A stretch of 64,000 nucleotides of DNA from Enterococcus alcedinis (lineage in GTDB: Bacteria; Bacillota; Bacilli; Lactobacillales; Enterococcaceae): contig NZ_BMDT01000003.1 in NCBI RefSeq assembly GCF_014635985.1, forward strand, positions 1 through 64,000, written 5' to 3'. The stretch's first letter is position 1. Each line of letters begins with the position of its first letter. Positions 16,562-26,189 of the stretch are shown here, piece after piece. A program made the translations under genes and the position numbers. A model generated the notes under the pieces. It searched no databases, was not told the origin of the DNA, and worked only from the letters and a program-made list of their open reading frames with translations.

Positions 16562-17458
16562 GCACAAGTAATCAAGAAAAAAACAAATAGCTTAAAAATA
16601 AAAAAGAATCTTACAGGTTTATCTTTTATTCTACCAAACTTTGCTGGATTTTTAGTTTTTACGGTTATTCCGGTGTTTTTCTCATTCATACTTGCTTTTA
16701 TGAAGTGGGATTCTTTTAGTAAACCTGAGTTTGTCGGATTAGCAAATTTCACAAAAATGTGGAACGATACTTCTTTTTGGATTTCTTTCAAAAATACCAT
16801 TGTTTATACCGTTGGGGTGGTACCTTTAACACTGATTTGTGCTTTAGGTCTGGCGCTATTATTGAATCAAAAAATTAAAGGGGTTAGTTTTTTTAGGACG
16901 GCTTTTTTCTTCCCTTACGTGACCTCTTTAGTCGCGATAGCAGTTGTTTGGAATATGTTATTTCATCCAACTATGGGACCAATCAATCAGTTGTTAAAAG
17001 TGGTGATTGCTAACCCACCAGGTTGGACATCTAGTTCTGACTGGGCTTTATGGGCAATTGTGATTGTCAGTGTTTGGCGAGGGATGGGCTATTATATGAT
17101 CTTATATTTAGCAGGATTGCAGAGTATTTCCAAAGAATTATATGAGGCAGCATCGATGGATGGAGCAAATAATTGGAAACAATTTTGGAATATTACTCTG
17201 CCCTCACTAAGACCGACCACTTTTTTTGTAACGGTTATGTTGGTTATTAATAGTTTCAAAGTCTTCGATCTGATTCAAGTAATGACGGATGGTGGTCCAG
17301 GTCGTTCGACAAATGTCTTAGTTTATAAAATTTATAACGAAGCGTTTGTTAATTTTGAGTTCGGCTATGCGTCAGCAATCTCATTAGTGATGTTTGTGAT
17401 TGTGTTAGGAGTTACAGTGATTCAATTTAGTTGGAATAAACGGATGGAGAGGGTGTAG
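16559..17458 (+). CDS. Sugar ABC transporter permease (MalF/UgpA type)
   Basis: 299 residues with six membrane segments. The cytoplasmic EAA loop YEAASMDGANNWKQFWNITLPSL docks to the ATPase (about 190-215), and SLDTSF-type and DGGPGRSTNVLVYKIYNEAF stretches near the end are typical of this permease class. The start cannot lie upstream because of an in-frame stop at 16553-16555; its ribosome-binding site is unusual (see the hairpin entry). It is second in the importer operon and partners the next gene. Confidence 0.92.
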   Translation: MAQVIKKKTNSLKIKKNLTGLSFILPNFAGFLVFTVIPVFFSFILAFMKWDSFSKPEFVGLANFTKMWNDTSFWISFKNTIVYTVGVVPLTLICALGLALLLNQKIKGVSFFRTAFFFPYVTSLVAIAVVWNMLFHPTMGPINQLLKVVIANPPGWTSSSDWALWAIVIVSVWRGMGYYMILYLAGLQSISKELYEAASMDGANNWKQFWNITLPSLRPTTFFVTVMLVINSFKVFDLIQVMTDGGPGRSTNVLVYKIYNEAFVNFEFGYASAISLVMFVIVLGVTVIQFSWNKRMERV

Positions 17459-17470
17459 AAGGTGGAAGCA

Positions 17471-18340
17471 ATGGAAGAAGCAACCGTGTTAAAAGGAACG
17501 CAGAAAAAAATAAAAAAAGAAACATTGAATTACCGAGAAGGCATTATGATTGCGGTGTTATCGATTCTTTCTCTAGTAGTCCTTATTCCATTTATCTGGA
17601 TGCTCTCAGCGTCACTCAAAGAAAACAATGATGTTTTTAGTGTACCCATTCAGTGGATTCCGACAAAATTTCGTTGGGAAAATTATGCTGAAATTTGGAC
17701 AACAATTCCTTTAGTCACATTTTTTAAAAATACGGCATTCTTAAGTGTGACAATTACACTGATTCAATTATTGACAAGCAGTTTTGCAGCTTATGGTTTT
17801 TCTAAAATGGCATTTAAAGGTCGAGATATTTTATTCTTAGCTTATATTGGAACAATTGCGGTACCGTGGCAAGTCTATATGATTCCACAATTTATTATGA
17901 TGCGTCAATTAGGGTTGACGGATAGCTTGCTATCACTTGTATTAATGCAAGCATTTAATGCATTCGGTGTCTTTTTATTAAAACAATACTATGAAAGTAT
18001 TCCAGATTCATTATGTGAAAGTGCACGAATTGATGGCTTAACTGAGTGGGGCATTTATCGAAGAATCATTTTACCTTTAACCAAACCAGCTTTAGCGAGC
18101 TTAACGATTATTACATTTGTTAATACTTGGAATGATTATATGGGACCGTTTATTTATTTAACATCAACAGAAAATAAAACGATTCAATTAGGATTAAAGA
18201 TGTTCGTGTCATTATATGATGCAGAGTATGCCTTGATTATGGCCGCGTCAGTCATTTCTATTTTACCAGTTGGAATTATTTTCTTATCCATGCAAAAATA
18301 TTTCGTTGAAGGAATTGCTTCTTCAGGTGTAAAAGGTTAG
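17471..18340 (+). CDS. Sugar ABC transporter permease (MalG/UgpE type)
   Basis: About 289 residues with six membrane segments and the EAA loop CESARIDGLTEWGIYRRIILPL (about 185-205). ATG 17471 has AAGGTGG 6 bases upstream; GTG 17462 in the same frame is a weaker alternative. It begins just after the partner permease ends at 17458. The C-terminus VEGIASSGVKG is the usual end of MalG-type proteins. It forms the heterodimeric channel of the importer. Confidence 0.92.
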   Translation: MEEATVLKGTQKKIKKETLNYREGIMIAVLSILSLVVLIPFIWMLSASLKENNDVFSVPIQWIPTKFRWENYAEIWTTIPLVTFFKNTAFLSVTITLIQLLTSSFAAYGFSKMAFKGRDILFLAYIGTIAVPWQVYMIPQFIMMRQLGLTDSLLSLVLMQAFNAFGVFLLKQYYESIPDSLCESARIDGLTEWGIYRRIILPLTKPALASLTIITFVNTWNDYMGPFIYLTSTENKTIQLGLKMFVSLYDAEYALIMAASVISILPVGIIFLSMQKYFVEGIASSGVKG

Positions 18341-18386
18341 TACAAAAATCACTTTTTTAGAGTGGTAAAACTAGGAGGTTGTTTCG

Positions 18387-19502
18387 TTGTCGGAAAAACA
18401 AAAGTGGGCAGAAGAGGTTGTCAGAAAAATTGAGGGAAAAATTGAGAAAGAACGTGTGAATTTGTCGGGAGGGATTCCGTATATTCCCGAAAATAATCGT
18501 TACATAGACGTCGGAGCAACTGATTTATCATGGTGGACAAATGGCTTTTGGGGTGGACTCTTATGGCAGTTATATGGGGCAACTCAAAAAGAGGGATTTA
18601 AAGAATCGGCAGTTGCACTAGAAAATCGTTTAGACCAACCACTAGAAGAGTTCGAAGAGATCCATCACGATGTCGGTTTTATGTGGCTGCACACATCAGT
18701 AGCCCAGTATCGTCAACTTGGAAGTCATAAATCTTATCAAAGAAGTTTGCACGCAGCAACTATTTTGGCAGGGCGTTTTAATTTAGCAGGTCAATTTCTA
18801 CGTTGTTGGAATGAAGATAAAGTTGGCTGGGTAATTATTGACAGCATGATGAATATCCCGTTACTTTACTGGGCAAGCAGCGAGACCAATGATCCACGCT
18901 TTAGTCAAATAGCTGAGGCTCATTCTGAAACTGTCCGTCAATATTTAGTACGAAAAGATGGATCCGTTAATCATATTGGTGTATTTGATCCGGAATCAGG
19001 TACTTATTTACATTCAGTAGCAGGCCAAGGTTATGCCGCGGATTCTTCATGGTCAAGGGGGCAAGGCTGGGCAATCTATGGTTTTGCATTAAGTTATAAA
19101 TACTCGCAAAAGATGGAATACCTAGAAACGGCAAAACAAGTAGCCAACTATGTCATTAGTCAGTTACAAGAAACAAATTATTTAGCCAAATGTGACTATC
19201 GTGCCCCTTCAACTCCAGAAATTTATGATAGTACGGCATCTGTGATTACGGCATGTGGATTGCTAGAAATCGCGAATTGGTTGGATGGCCCAGAAAAAGA
19301 ATTTTATACAAATGTAGCATTTAAAATCTTATTAGCGGTCGAGAAAATTGCTAATTGGAATCCAGAAGAAGCAGGCATTATTCCAATGGGAACCGTTCAA
19401 TATCATAGTGAACGAGGCCGACATGTGCCCATTATTTATGGAGATTATTTCTTTACGGAAGGCATTTTAAGGTTATTAGGTCGAGAAAGTGATATGTGGT
19501 AA
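18387..19502 (+). CDS. Unsaturated glucuronyl hydrolase (GH88)
   Basis: 371 residues, (alpha/alpha)6-barrel family GH88. It hydrates and cleaves unsaturated uronyl residues from lyase-derived di- or oligosaccharides, releasing 5-keto-4-deoxyuronate for KduI. Landmarks are WWTNGFWGG, HHDVGFMW with Asp95, IIDSMMNIPLLYWAS with Asp152, and GQGYAADSSWSRGQGWAIYG. The two aspartates match the catalytic pair known in Bacillus GH88 (Asp88/Asp149). There is no signal peptide, so it works in the cytosol on imported oligosaccharides. TTG 18387 has AGGAGG 8 bases upstream. The substrate may be hyaluronan, chondroitin or pectic fragments; the sequence does not decide. Confidence 0.93.
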   Translation: MSEKQKWAEEVVRKIEGKIEKERVNLSGGIPYIPENNRYIDVGATDLSWWTNGFWGGLLWQLYGATQKEGFKESAVALENRLDQPLEEFEEIHHDVGFMWLHTSVAQYRQLGSHKSYQRSLHAATILAGRFNLAGQFLRCWNEDKVGWVIIDSMMNIPLLYWASSETNDPRFSQIAEAHSETVRQYLVRKDGSVNHIGVFDPESGTYLHSVAGQGYAADSSWSRGQGWAIYGFALSYKYSQKMEYLETAKQVANYVISQLQETNYLAKCDYRAPSTPEIYDSTASVITACGLLEIANWLDGPEKEFYTNVAFKILLAVEKIANWNPEEAGIIPMGTVQYHSERGRHVPIIYGDYFFTEGILRLLGRESDMW

Positions 19503-19531
19503 AAAGCATAATCCAATAAGATTTGTTTCAA

Positions 19532-19573
19532 TATAGACTGAGCGAAATCGCGATTGATTTCACTCAGTCTATA
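19532..19573 (+). terminator. Hairpin after GH88
   Basis: TATAGACTGAG (19532-19542) pairs with CTCAGTCTATA (19563-19573), with an inner GAAATC/GATTTC stem. The T-tract is weak (AAGTGTTTTC), but the position after the operon supports a terminator. Confidence 0.7.
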
Positions 19574-19739
19574 AGTGTTTTCAGACAAAATAAAAGGCGA
19601 GCAAGGCAACTAGAGATTCCTTCCCAGTAATTTCCTTTCATGGAAAGTAAGCGTTTTATTTAATTTGTTGTCTGCAAATGTTACAATCATTTTAAGAGTT
19701 GAAATAAGATAGTTATCGTTATTTTTAGGGGGAGTGTAA

Positions 19740-20633
19740 GTGAAGAAATTAATTGGTGTCGATATTGGCGGGACAAAAGTAGCGGTGGGCTTGATTGATC
19801 TGAGTGGGGCTGTTTTAGAAGAATTGATTGTGGCGAGTGATGGAAGGAATCGGGAGCCGATGTTTGAGATTGTGGTCGACGCGATTCGTTCGTTATTAAA
19901 AAAAGTCGGTTTAGCAGAAGAGGAAATTGCTTTAGGCGTTGGCGTTCCAGGGATTGTCGACAGTAAAAATGGTATTGCTATTTTCCAAAATAATTTAGAC
20001 TGGGAAAATTTTCCGATTCGTGATCGATTACAAGCGGCCTTTCCTAAAGTAGACATGATTAAGATTGATAATGATGTTGTACATGCTGGATTTGCTGAAT
20101 GGCGGGCATCGGGTTTAACAAAAGAAGATTCCCTCGTGTTTTTAACGATCTCAACGGGAATTGCGAGTCCAATTTTTGAAGGGGGCGTACCGATTCGTGG
20201 TCGAGGGTTAGCGGGTGAGGTCGGGCTTGTACCAGTTCGGACGGCGAATGGAACGAAGACGGAACGCTTAGAATTTGTTGCCAGTGGTTCGGCTTTAGAA
20301 GCGAAAGCACAAGCACGTTATGTCGATGCTACAATGACATCAGCTCGATTATTTGAACAATATCTTCAAAATGAGGCACGAGCAGTCGAGCTGATCGATG
20401 ACTTTTTAGATTCATTGACACATGGTGTTTATATCATTACCTCGCTGATTAATCCGACACAAATCGTCTTAGGCGGAAGTGTGTTGATGCGCAATCCGTA
20501 TCTATTGCCACTCCTAAAAGAACGTTTGCTAAATGAAATGCTACCAGTTCAACAAGAAAGTGTGGCAGCACTTGTTTTGAGTCAATACGAAAACAATGCG
20601 AGTTTAGTTGGTGCTGGGTTATCGGTAGTATAA
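19740..20633 (+). CDS. ROK-family sugar kinase without the zinc motif
   Basis: 297 residues: N-terminal phosphate loop DIGGTKVAVGLID, GVPGIVD, the catalytic-type aspartate in KIDNDVVHAGFAEW, and a second ATP loop ISTGIASP; then the C-terminal LGGSVLM. The canonical ROK zinc cluster (CxCGxxGC) is absent; in its place is GEVGLVPVRTANGTKTERLE. Start GTG 19740 follows AGGGGGA. Terminators on both sides make it monocistronic. It probably phosphorylates a hexose or amino sugar. The call glucokinase would be a guess. Confidence 0.82.
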   Translation: MKKLIGVDIGGTKVAVGLIDLSGAVLEELIVASDGRNREPMFEIVVDAIRSLLKKVGLAEEEIALGVGVPGIVDSKNGIAIFQNNLDWENFPIRDRLQAAFPKVDMIKIDNDVVHAGFAEWRASGLTKEDSLVFLTISTGIASPIFEGGVPIRGRGLAGEVGLVPVRTANGTKTERLEFVASGSALEAKAQARYVDATMTSARLFEQYLQNEARAVELIDDFLDSLTHGVYIITSLINPTQIVLGGSVLMRNPYLLPLLKERLLNEMLPVQQESVAALVLSQYENNASLVGAGLSVV

Positions 20634-20652
20634 AATCGTAGCCGTAACAACA

Positions 20653-20684
20653 GAAAAAGAGAACCCTGAAGTTCTCTTTTTCAG
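20653..20684. terminator. Bidirectional terminator
   Basis: GAAAAAGAGAAC (20653-20664) and GTTCTCTTTTTC (20671-20682) pair perfectly around a 6-nt loop, between two converging genes. Confidence 0.9.
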
Positions 20685-20691
20685 TTTTATT

Positions 20692-21918
20692 TTAGGATGA
20701 TTCTGTTGTTTCTAAAATTGAAATCGTTGGGTCTTTAAATCTATCAAGATTAATTGGTAGATTTTTATCCATTAGTGCGGCGATGTCTGCTCGTTTTTCG
20801 GCATTATTTGCAAAAAGAACACCCAATGGGCGACGATTTTCATCGAGGTAAGCAATCGTGAACTTCGGTTCGTCGCTTGAACCACGAGTCACGGTTTGGT
20901 TCCAAGTTAACGTATGACCTAAATATTCAAAGGTTTGATCGTATTCATCTGTCCAGAAATAAGGACGTGTCGCATAGACTTCACTTTTTGGTTGGATAAT
21001 ATTATGTGCCACGCAACGCCCATGAGCTCTTGCGTGTTCCCAGTGTTCGACGTGAACAAGCTCACCTTGGTACGGCCAAACGGTACAGTCACCGGCGGCA
21101 TAAACGTCTGGTAAAGAAGTTTCACCGTATTCATTCACGACAATCCCTCGCTGCACTTCTAAATCAGGATGGGCGATGGATGTATTTGGAACGACGCCAA
21201 TACCGATAATCACCATTTGGCAGTTAATTTTTTTCCCACTCGCCGTCAAAGCTGCTGTCACATGACCTTGTTCATCTTTTTCGAATGCTGTTATATCTTC
21301 ACTTGTCAAAAGAGTAACGCCGTGCGAACGATGCATATTGCTAAAATAATGGGATGCTTCTTCACCGACAATTCGACCAAGTGGCAAGGGTGCGTGTTCG
21401 ATGACCGTTACATTTAATCCAACTTGTGCGAATGTTGACGCCATTTCGAGGCCAATGAAGCCCGCCCCAACAATCACGATATCTTTTGATTTTTTATCCC
21501 AAGCTTTAATTTTTTGAGCGTTTTCAAAATCGCGTAAATAAAAAATCCCTTCTGCATCAACGCCAGGTGCATTGAACATTCGTAAAGTTGAACCAATCGC
21601 TAAAACTAACTGATCGTAAGGAATCGATTCTTTTTTATTTGTTTGAACGGTGTGATTTTCCGGGTCAATCGAAACAATTTCTGTTCCTAATTTTAAGGTG
21701 ATTTTTTCATCTTCGTAAAAAGTTTCATCGCGAAAAACAGGTGGTGATACGGTCTCTTGCGCCAACATCCAGTTTTTTGACAACTCTTTCAAATCATACG
21801 GCAAACTTGCTTGCTTTCCGACTAATGTAATTTTTCCTTGGTACCCTTTCGTACGTAATTCCTTCGCAACATTATACCCTGCAATTGAAGCACCAACTAT
21901 GACAACACCGTGTGCCAT
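20692..21918 (-). CDS. FAD-dependent NAD(P)H reductase (rubredoxin/ferredoxin-reductase-like)
   Basis: 408 residues of the pyridine nucleotide-disulfide oxidoreductase superfamily. It has FAD-binding VVIVGASIAGYNVA at the N-terminus, NAD(P)-binding IVIVGAGFIGLEMA (about 150), FAD-phosphate DVYAAGDCTVWP (about 280) and a C-terminal domain like that of putidaredoxin/rhodocoxin reductases. No redox-active CxxxxC pair is seen, so it should pass electrons to a separate acceptor. ATG 21918 is preferred because AGGAG then stands 9 bases upstream; two earlier in-frame ATGs are too close to the SD. It is divergent from folE. The electron acceptor is unknown. Confidence 0.88.
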   Translation of the reverse strand: MAHGVVIVGASIAGYNVAKELRTKGYQGKITLVGKQASLPYDLKELSKNWMLAQETVSPPVFRDETFYEDEKITLKLGTEIVSIDPENHTVQTNKKESIPYDQLVLAIGSTLRMFNAPGVDAEGIFYLRDFENAQKIKAWDKKSKDIVIVGAGFIGLEMASTFAQVGLNVTVIEHAPLPLGRIVGEEASHYFSNMHRSHGVTLLTSEDITAFEKDEQGHVTAALTASGKKINCQMVIIGIGVVPNTSIAHPDLEVQRGIVVNEYGETSLPDVYAAGDCTVWPYQGELVHVEHWEHARAHGRCVAHNIIQPKSEVYATRPYFWTDEYDQTFEYLGHTLTWNQTVTRGSSDEPKFTIAYLDENRRPLGVLFANNAEKRADIAALMDKNLPINLDRFKDPTISILETTESS

Positions 21919-22110
21919 TTTCATCATCTCCTAGATTGATCGTAAGTTATTTGGTATTCGTACTACTTTCAGTATACCGCTCGGAAGTTTTTTACGCACG
22001 TAAAGCGATTATGAGCGTAACTCTTTGTAAAAAAACGCTTTCTTCCTATAATAAGAACAAGACGTATTTTTTTATCGTGTTTCAAAAGTAAACCAAAGAG
22101 GTGAAGCCAG

Positions 22111-22767
22111 ATGGTTCCATATGAAAATGATTATGAGAGAGAAAAACAACTACTCCAAACGTATTTCCCATCCATTCAAGCAGATTCAGCAGAGATGGAT
22201 TCAAAAATAGAAAAGGTAGCCGCTTTTGAACAAGCGCTCCGAGGATTGATGGCTGTTTGCGGCGACGATCCGACACGTGAAGGTGTGATTGAAACACCGT
22301 ATCGTTTCATGAAGGCCTTTTTAGAATATACAGAGGGGTATCGTGAAGATCCGAAAAAACACTTGGAAAAGGTCTTTGATGTGCCGTATCAAGAACTAAT
22401 TGTCGTCAAAGACATTGAATTTTATTCGATGTGTGAACATCATCTCGCCCCATTTTTTGGCGTCGCACATGTTGGTTATTTTCCAGGCGAAAAAATTACT
22501 GGTCTATCGAAAATCGCGCGGATGGTTGAGGGGTACGCGCGTCGTTTTCAAGTGCAAGAGCGATTAACGACGCAAATTGTCGAGGCGCTAGAGGAAGTGC
22601 TGAATCCAACCGGCATTATGGTAGTCGTCGAGGCAAAACATTTATGCATGTGTAGTCGTGGCGTTAAAAAATCCAGTGCCGTCACTTTGACTTCAGCTAC
22701 TCGTGGCGCGTTTACAACGGATTCCGCTTTGCGCGGTGAATTTTTGTCATTGATTAGAGAACATTAG
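22111..22767 (+). CDS. folE: GTP cyclohydrolase I
   Basis: 218 residues. It converts GTP to 7,8-dihydroneopterin triphosphate. The conserved core is clear: DDPTREGVIETPYR, the zinc site Cys/His in SMCEHHLAPF and the second zinc cysteine in HLCMCSRGVKK, the GTP-binding VGYFPGEKITGLSK and the C-terminal LRGEF. An N-terminal extension of about 25 charged residues precedes the catalytic domain. SD AAAGAGGTGA is in place. No other folate gene is near; instead a short-chain dehydrogenase follows after 13 bp, suggesting production of a reduced pterin rather than folate only. Confidence 0.95.
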   Translation: MVPYENDYEREKQLLQTYFPSIQADSAEMDSKIEKVAAFEQALRGLMAVCGDDPTREGVIETPYRFMKAFLEYTEGYREDPKKHLEKVFDVPYQELIVVKDIEFYSMCEHHLAPFFGVAHVGYFPGEKITGLSKIARMVEGYARRFQVQERLTTQIVEALEEVLNPTGIMVVVEAKHLCMCSRGVKKSSAVTLTSATRGAFTTDSALRGEFLSLIREH

Positions 22768-22780
22768 GAGGGATGCTCCG

Positions 22781-23545
22781 ATGAAAAAAGTAGCGATTAT
22801 CACTGGGAGTGCCACCGGGTTAGGGAAGCAGACAGCGATTGCACTTGCCAAAGCAGGCAACCAAGTAGTGATTAATTACGTTCATAGTCAAGCAGCAGCC
22901 GAAGAGACAGCCGGGCTGATTCAAGCGAAATATGAAGTCGATACGCTCATTGTTCAAGGCGATATGCGTCAAATAGACGATGTTCAACGACTAGTTTCCG
23001 AGACGAAAGCTCGATTTGGACGTATCGATATTCTGGTGCATAATGCCGGCCCTTTTATTAAAGAACAAAAGAAATTGAGTGAATACGACTTAAGTGATTG
23101 GCAGTCAATGATTGATGGGAATTTGAATAGTTATTTTTATCTATTACACGCGGTCTTACCTGAAATGATCAAAAATCAATGGGGACGCATCGTGATGCTT
23201 GGTTTTGAAAAAGTCGGTAACGCCCCGGCTTGGCGTTATCGCAGTGCTTATGCTGCATCCAAAAGTGGCGCTGCTTCTTTGACGAGAACCGTCGCTCTAG
23301 AAGAAGCCGAAAACGGTATTACAGTCAATATGGTTTGTCCGGGCGATATAAAAGGAGCGTTTAAAGAAATGACGATTAAAGAGGCGATGCAAGTACCTTT
23401 CGAAGGTAAGCGACGCCCGGGTGTCGGCGAAGATATTGCACGAACCATTGCTTTTTTATGTGATGAGCAATCCGATTACCTGACCGGCAGCATTATCGAA
23501 GTCACAGGCGGTAAAGAAGTCTTAGCCAAACGTAATCAAAGATAA
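22781..23545 (+). CDS. Short-chain dehydrogenase, probably pteridine reductase-like
   Basis: 254 residues, SDR fold: NADP-type TGSATGLGKQTA, NAG in VHNAGPF, Tyr and Lys in YAASK, and TGGKEV near the end. The usual catalytic serine, about 13 residues before the tyrosine, is missing; the stretch reads LGFEKVGNAPAW. Pteridine reductases (PTR1, FolM) also lack that serine. It is in an operon with folE (13-bp gap, SD AGGAGGGA), which makes a dihydropterin a likely substrate, with tetrahydromonapterin-like cofactors as product. This is inference; the substrate is not proven by the sequence. Confidence 0.8.
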   Translation: MKKVAIITGSATGLGKQTAIALAKAGNQVVINYVHSQAAAEETAGLIQAKYEVDTLIVQGDMRQIDDVQRLVSETKARFGRIDILVHNAGPFIKEQKKLSEYDLSDWQSMIDGNLNSYFYLLHAVLPEMIKNQWGRIVMLGFEKVGNAPAWRYRSAYAASKSGAASLTRTVALEEAENGITVNMVCPGDIKGAFKEMTIKEAMQVPFEGKRRPGVGEDIARTIAFLCDEQSDYLTGSIIEVTGGKEVLAKRNQR

Positions 23546-23546
23546 T

Positions 23547-23586
23547 AAAAAGAACAAGGAGCGGAGAAGCTCCTTGTTCTTTTTAT
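23547..23586 (+). terminator. Terminator after folE operon
   Basis: AAAAAGAACAAGGAGC (23547-23562) pairs with GCTCCTTGTTCTTTTT (23569-23584) without mismatch. Confidence 0.9.
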
Positions 23587-23616
23587 TACGCATGTGAAAC
23601 TAGATTTCCATGATTA

Positions 23617-23665
23617 ATAAAACGTTTACAAAATGAAATTAACGTGCTACGATTCTCTTGTAAAC
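23617..23665. promoter_or_regulatory. cre-like site and long inverted repeat in intergenic region
   Basis: The 315-base gap before the AraC sensor gene holds no gene. On the minus strand 23617-23630 reads TGTAAACGTTTTAT, 12 of 14 to the CcpA consensus TGWAANCGNTNWCA. The same half GTTTACAA (23624-23631) is repeated inverted as TTGTAAAC (23658-23665), just before a TATAAT (23668-23673). This may be the control region of the sensor-regulator gene, though the start codon is more than 200 bases away. Nothing else was recognised in the rest of the gap. Confidence 0.4.
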
Positions 23666-23901
23666 ATTATAATGAATGGCTAAACCTGTAAAGGAAAATA
23701 TATAGCTGTGGGTGGAGAGTGCTTGAGTAAATAATGATTCTAAGTAAAATTAGTCATTTCTCATATTGATAAAGCCATTTAATTATTGATTGAAAAGTCA
23801 ATAATACACTCTAAAAAGGAATAAAAAGTTGTTGACGATAATACAAGATATTTTGTCTACATGAAGTGTATGTTTATTAATAGAAATGAGGAGGCTGGCT
23901 A

Positions 23902-26151
23902 ATGAGTTTGTTTAAAAAGAAGAACGAAAGGTCACTATTCACTGCTTTTATCTCTTATTTTTTAATTTTTTTGATTCCATTTTTATTGCTAACGACTGTA
24001 TTATATTACTCAGCTATTATAGGATTAAAGCAACAACTTTATTCAACGAATCAAAATAGTTTAAAACAAGCAATGAATCTTTTAGATGAGCGCCTAAAAG
24101 ATTTAGAAAAATTAACGGATACGATTCAATTTAACCCAAAACTATCAAGTTTTATGCTCAACCATCCGTTCTACTCATTAGATAGCAATAATGAATTAGG
24201 AAGAATACAAGCAAACCATAGTTTTATTGAGGAAATGTATGTCTACTATGATCAAGATAAAAAATTTTATTCTAAAAATGGTAGTTATGATTTGGCGACT
24301 TTTCAATTCAATAAGTATGAGACAGTCGCTTTTGAAGCAGGTGAATTAGAAGAAAATCTAACGAAGAATCACCCAAAACTAAATGCTACACTTTATAGTA
24401 GTGGCGTATCAGATAAATTGTTTCAGTATTATGTTCCTTTGAAAAATAGTGGGATTACTTATGGTAACGTTTTATTTGTTTTGAATAACAGTGAGTTAGA
24501 AAAAATGATGAATATGACATCAAATGATTTACCAGGATTTACGTACCTCTTAGATGAAAGCTACAGTACCTTACTCTCACTAACTGAATCAGGCAAAGAG
24601 CATGCTGACCTTAAAATAGAAAAAGAAACATTGAATAACAAAAAATTGGAATATGCTGATAAGCAATACGATTTATCTTCTTTTAAATCCGAAATATCAG
24701 GAATTACGTTGGCTTTATTAGTTGAAGATAATCAATTTTTAAAGCCAGTTATACAAACAAGGAATCTTTTCTACTTGTTAATTGCACTAATTTTTATATT
24801 AGGAAGCCTTTTTAGTTATATTCTAGGACTAAAAAAATATTTGCCTATGAAAAAAATAGAAGATTCATTTGAAAAAATTTTATCAAAAGAATCACTTGAT
24901 TTTGAAGATGGAAATAGATTATTTTTTGAAAATAAGATTAATTTGGTTTTGAAAAATCACTTGGAATTAAATCAAATTGTAAGTGAGCAGAAAGTTTATT
25001 TATTAAACTACTTTTTAGAGAGCTTAATCAGTGGGCACTATCGAGAGGAAAATCAGTTAAAATATGAAATGGAAAAACTTGATTTTAAATTAGCTGGTAA
25101 AGCATTTTTTGTTGTTGTGATGTCATCGGAATGGTCAGAGAATAAAGAAGAAAATACAAAAATAAAAACGGTTTTTATTGATCAGTTCCCCCGAACGATA
25201 AAAGGAACAACATATCATTTGATTGAGTTAGCTACAAAGAAACAAATTGTTATGCTGGGTTGTACAACCAAAGCAGAAATAAATTCATTGTTGGCAGTTA
25301 GTGAGTTAAAGCAATTTAGTCAAACTTTCTTACCTGCAAAATTGAGTTTTACTGTTGGAAATTTTTATGACAACTTGTTATACATCAATCGATCGTATAT
25401 CGATGCGTTAACAGCTGCAGAATATTTTAAAGACACAGATAGGGATATTATTTATTATGAGGAGATATCTCATCGACAAGTATATTTTTCAAGTATACCA
25501 ATTGATAGTAAAAGCAAATTACATAAAAGTTTAATGGAAGGCGATGAAGTAGTAGCAAAAGAAGTATTAGAATCTATTTTCTCTAAGAATAAGATCGCTC
25601 AAATGAGTATCTATGAAAAACGTTATTATTGCTATGATGTAATAAGCACGGTTTTCAATTGCGTGAGTCAAGAGAATCAGCAATCTATAGTTAAAAATTT
25701 TGATCATTTGATGAGTTCGGATGTTTTAGATGATATTCATGAAGAGTTGAAAAAAATAACAGATGATTTTTGTAGTGTGATGAACTTCATGAAAGAAAAA
25801 GAAACGAAAGATTTAGGACAAAAAATAATGAAATATATCCATGAAAATTATGCTTCAATGGATTTGTCGTTAGAAGCAATTGCGGTCAATTTTGACTTTT
25901 CAGTTTCATATCTCAGTCGGGTCGTCAAAGAACAAGTTGGAATCACTTTTTCTAACTATGTTCAAGAATTAAGATTAGTGAAAATAAAAGAAGAGCTAAT
26001 TTATACGCCAAAAACAATTAAAGAAATTGTGAATGATGCAGGCTACCATGATGTGTCAAATTATACTAGAAAATTTAAACAAATAATTGGTGTTACTCCA
26101 GGTCAGTATAGAAAAGAGAATAGAAAAGAAAACTCAATGATTCGGTTGTAA
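23902..26151 (+). CDS. Membrane-bound AraC-family sensor-regulator
   Basis: 749 residues. Membrane segments at about 14-36 and 286-308 enclose a large extracytoplasmic sensor part of Cache type. A cytoplasmic linker follows, and the end carries the two helix-turn-helix motifs of AraC proteins (about 640-745: LSLEAIAVNFDFSVSYLSRV, and TRKFKQIIGVTPGQYRK). Such one-component sensors (YesS-like) commonly control the glycan-uptake genes beside them, here the binding protein, GH1, GH125 and ROK genes. SD GAGGAGGCTGG precedes ATG 23902. The ligand is unknown; an extracellular oligosaccharide or the loaded binding protein is likely. Confidence 0.88.
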   Translation: MSLFKKKNERSLFTAFISYFLIFLIPFLLLTTVLYYSAIIGLKQQLYSTNQNSLKQAMNLLDERLKDLEKLTDTIQFNPKLSSFMLNHPFYSLDSNNELGRIQANHSFIEEMYVYYDQDKKFYSKNGSYDLATFQFNKYETVAFEAGELEENLTKNHPKLNATLYSSGVSDKLFQYYVPLKNSGITYGNVLFVLNNSELEKMMNMTSNDLPGFTYLLDESYSTLLSLTESGKEHADLKIEKETLNNKKLEYADKQYDLSSFKSEISGITLALLVEDNQFLKPVIQTRNLFYLLIALIFILGSLFSYILGLKKYLPMKKIEDSFEKILSKESLDFEDGNRLFFENKINLVLKNHLELNQIVSEQKVYLLNYFLESLISGHYREENQLKYEMEKLDFKLAGKAFFVVVMSSEWSENKEENTKIKTVFIDQFPRTIKGTTYHLIELATKKQIVMLGCTTKAEINSLLAVSELKQFSQTFLPAKLSFTVGNFYDNLLYINRSYIDALTAAEYFKDTDRDIIYYEEISHRQVYFSSIPIDSKSKLHKSLMEGDEVVAKEVLESIFSKNKIAQMSIYEKRYYCYDVISTVFNCVSQENQQSIVKNFDHLMSSDVLDDIHEELKKITDDFCSVMNFMKEKETKDLGQKIMKYIHENYASMDLSLEAIAVNFDFSVSYLSRVVKEQVGITFSNYVQELRLVKIKEELIYTPKTIKEIVNDAGYHDVSNYTRKFKQIIGVTPGQYRKENRKENSMIRL

Positions 26152-26189
26152 TTAATTATCAAATAAGAATCAAATCATTGAACTTTACT

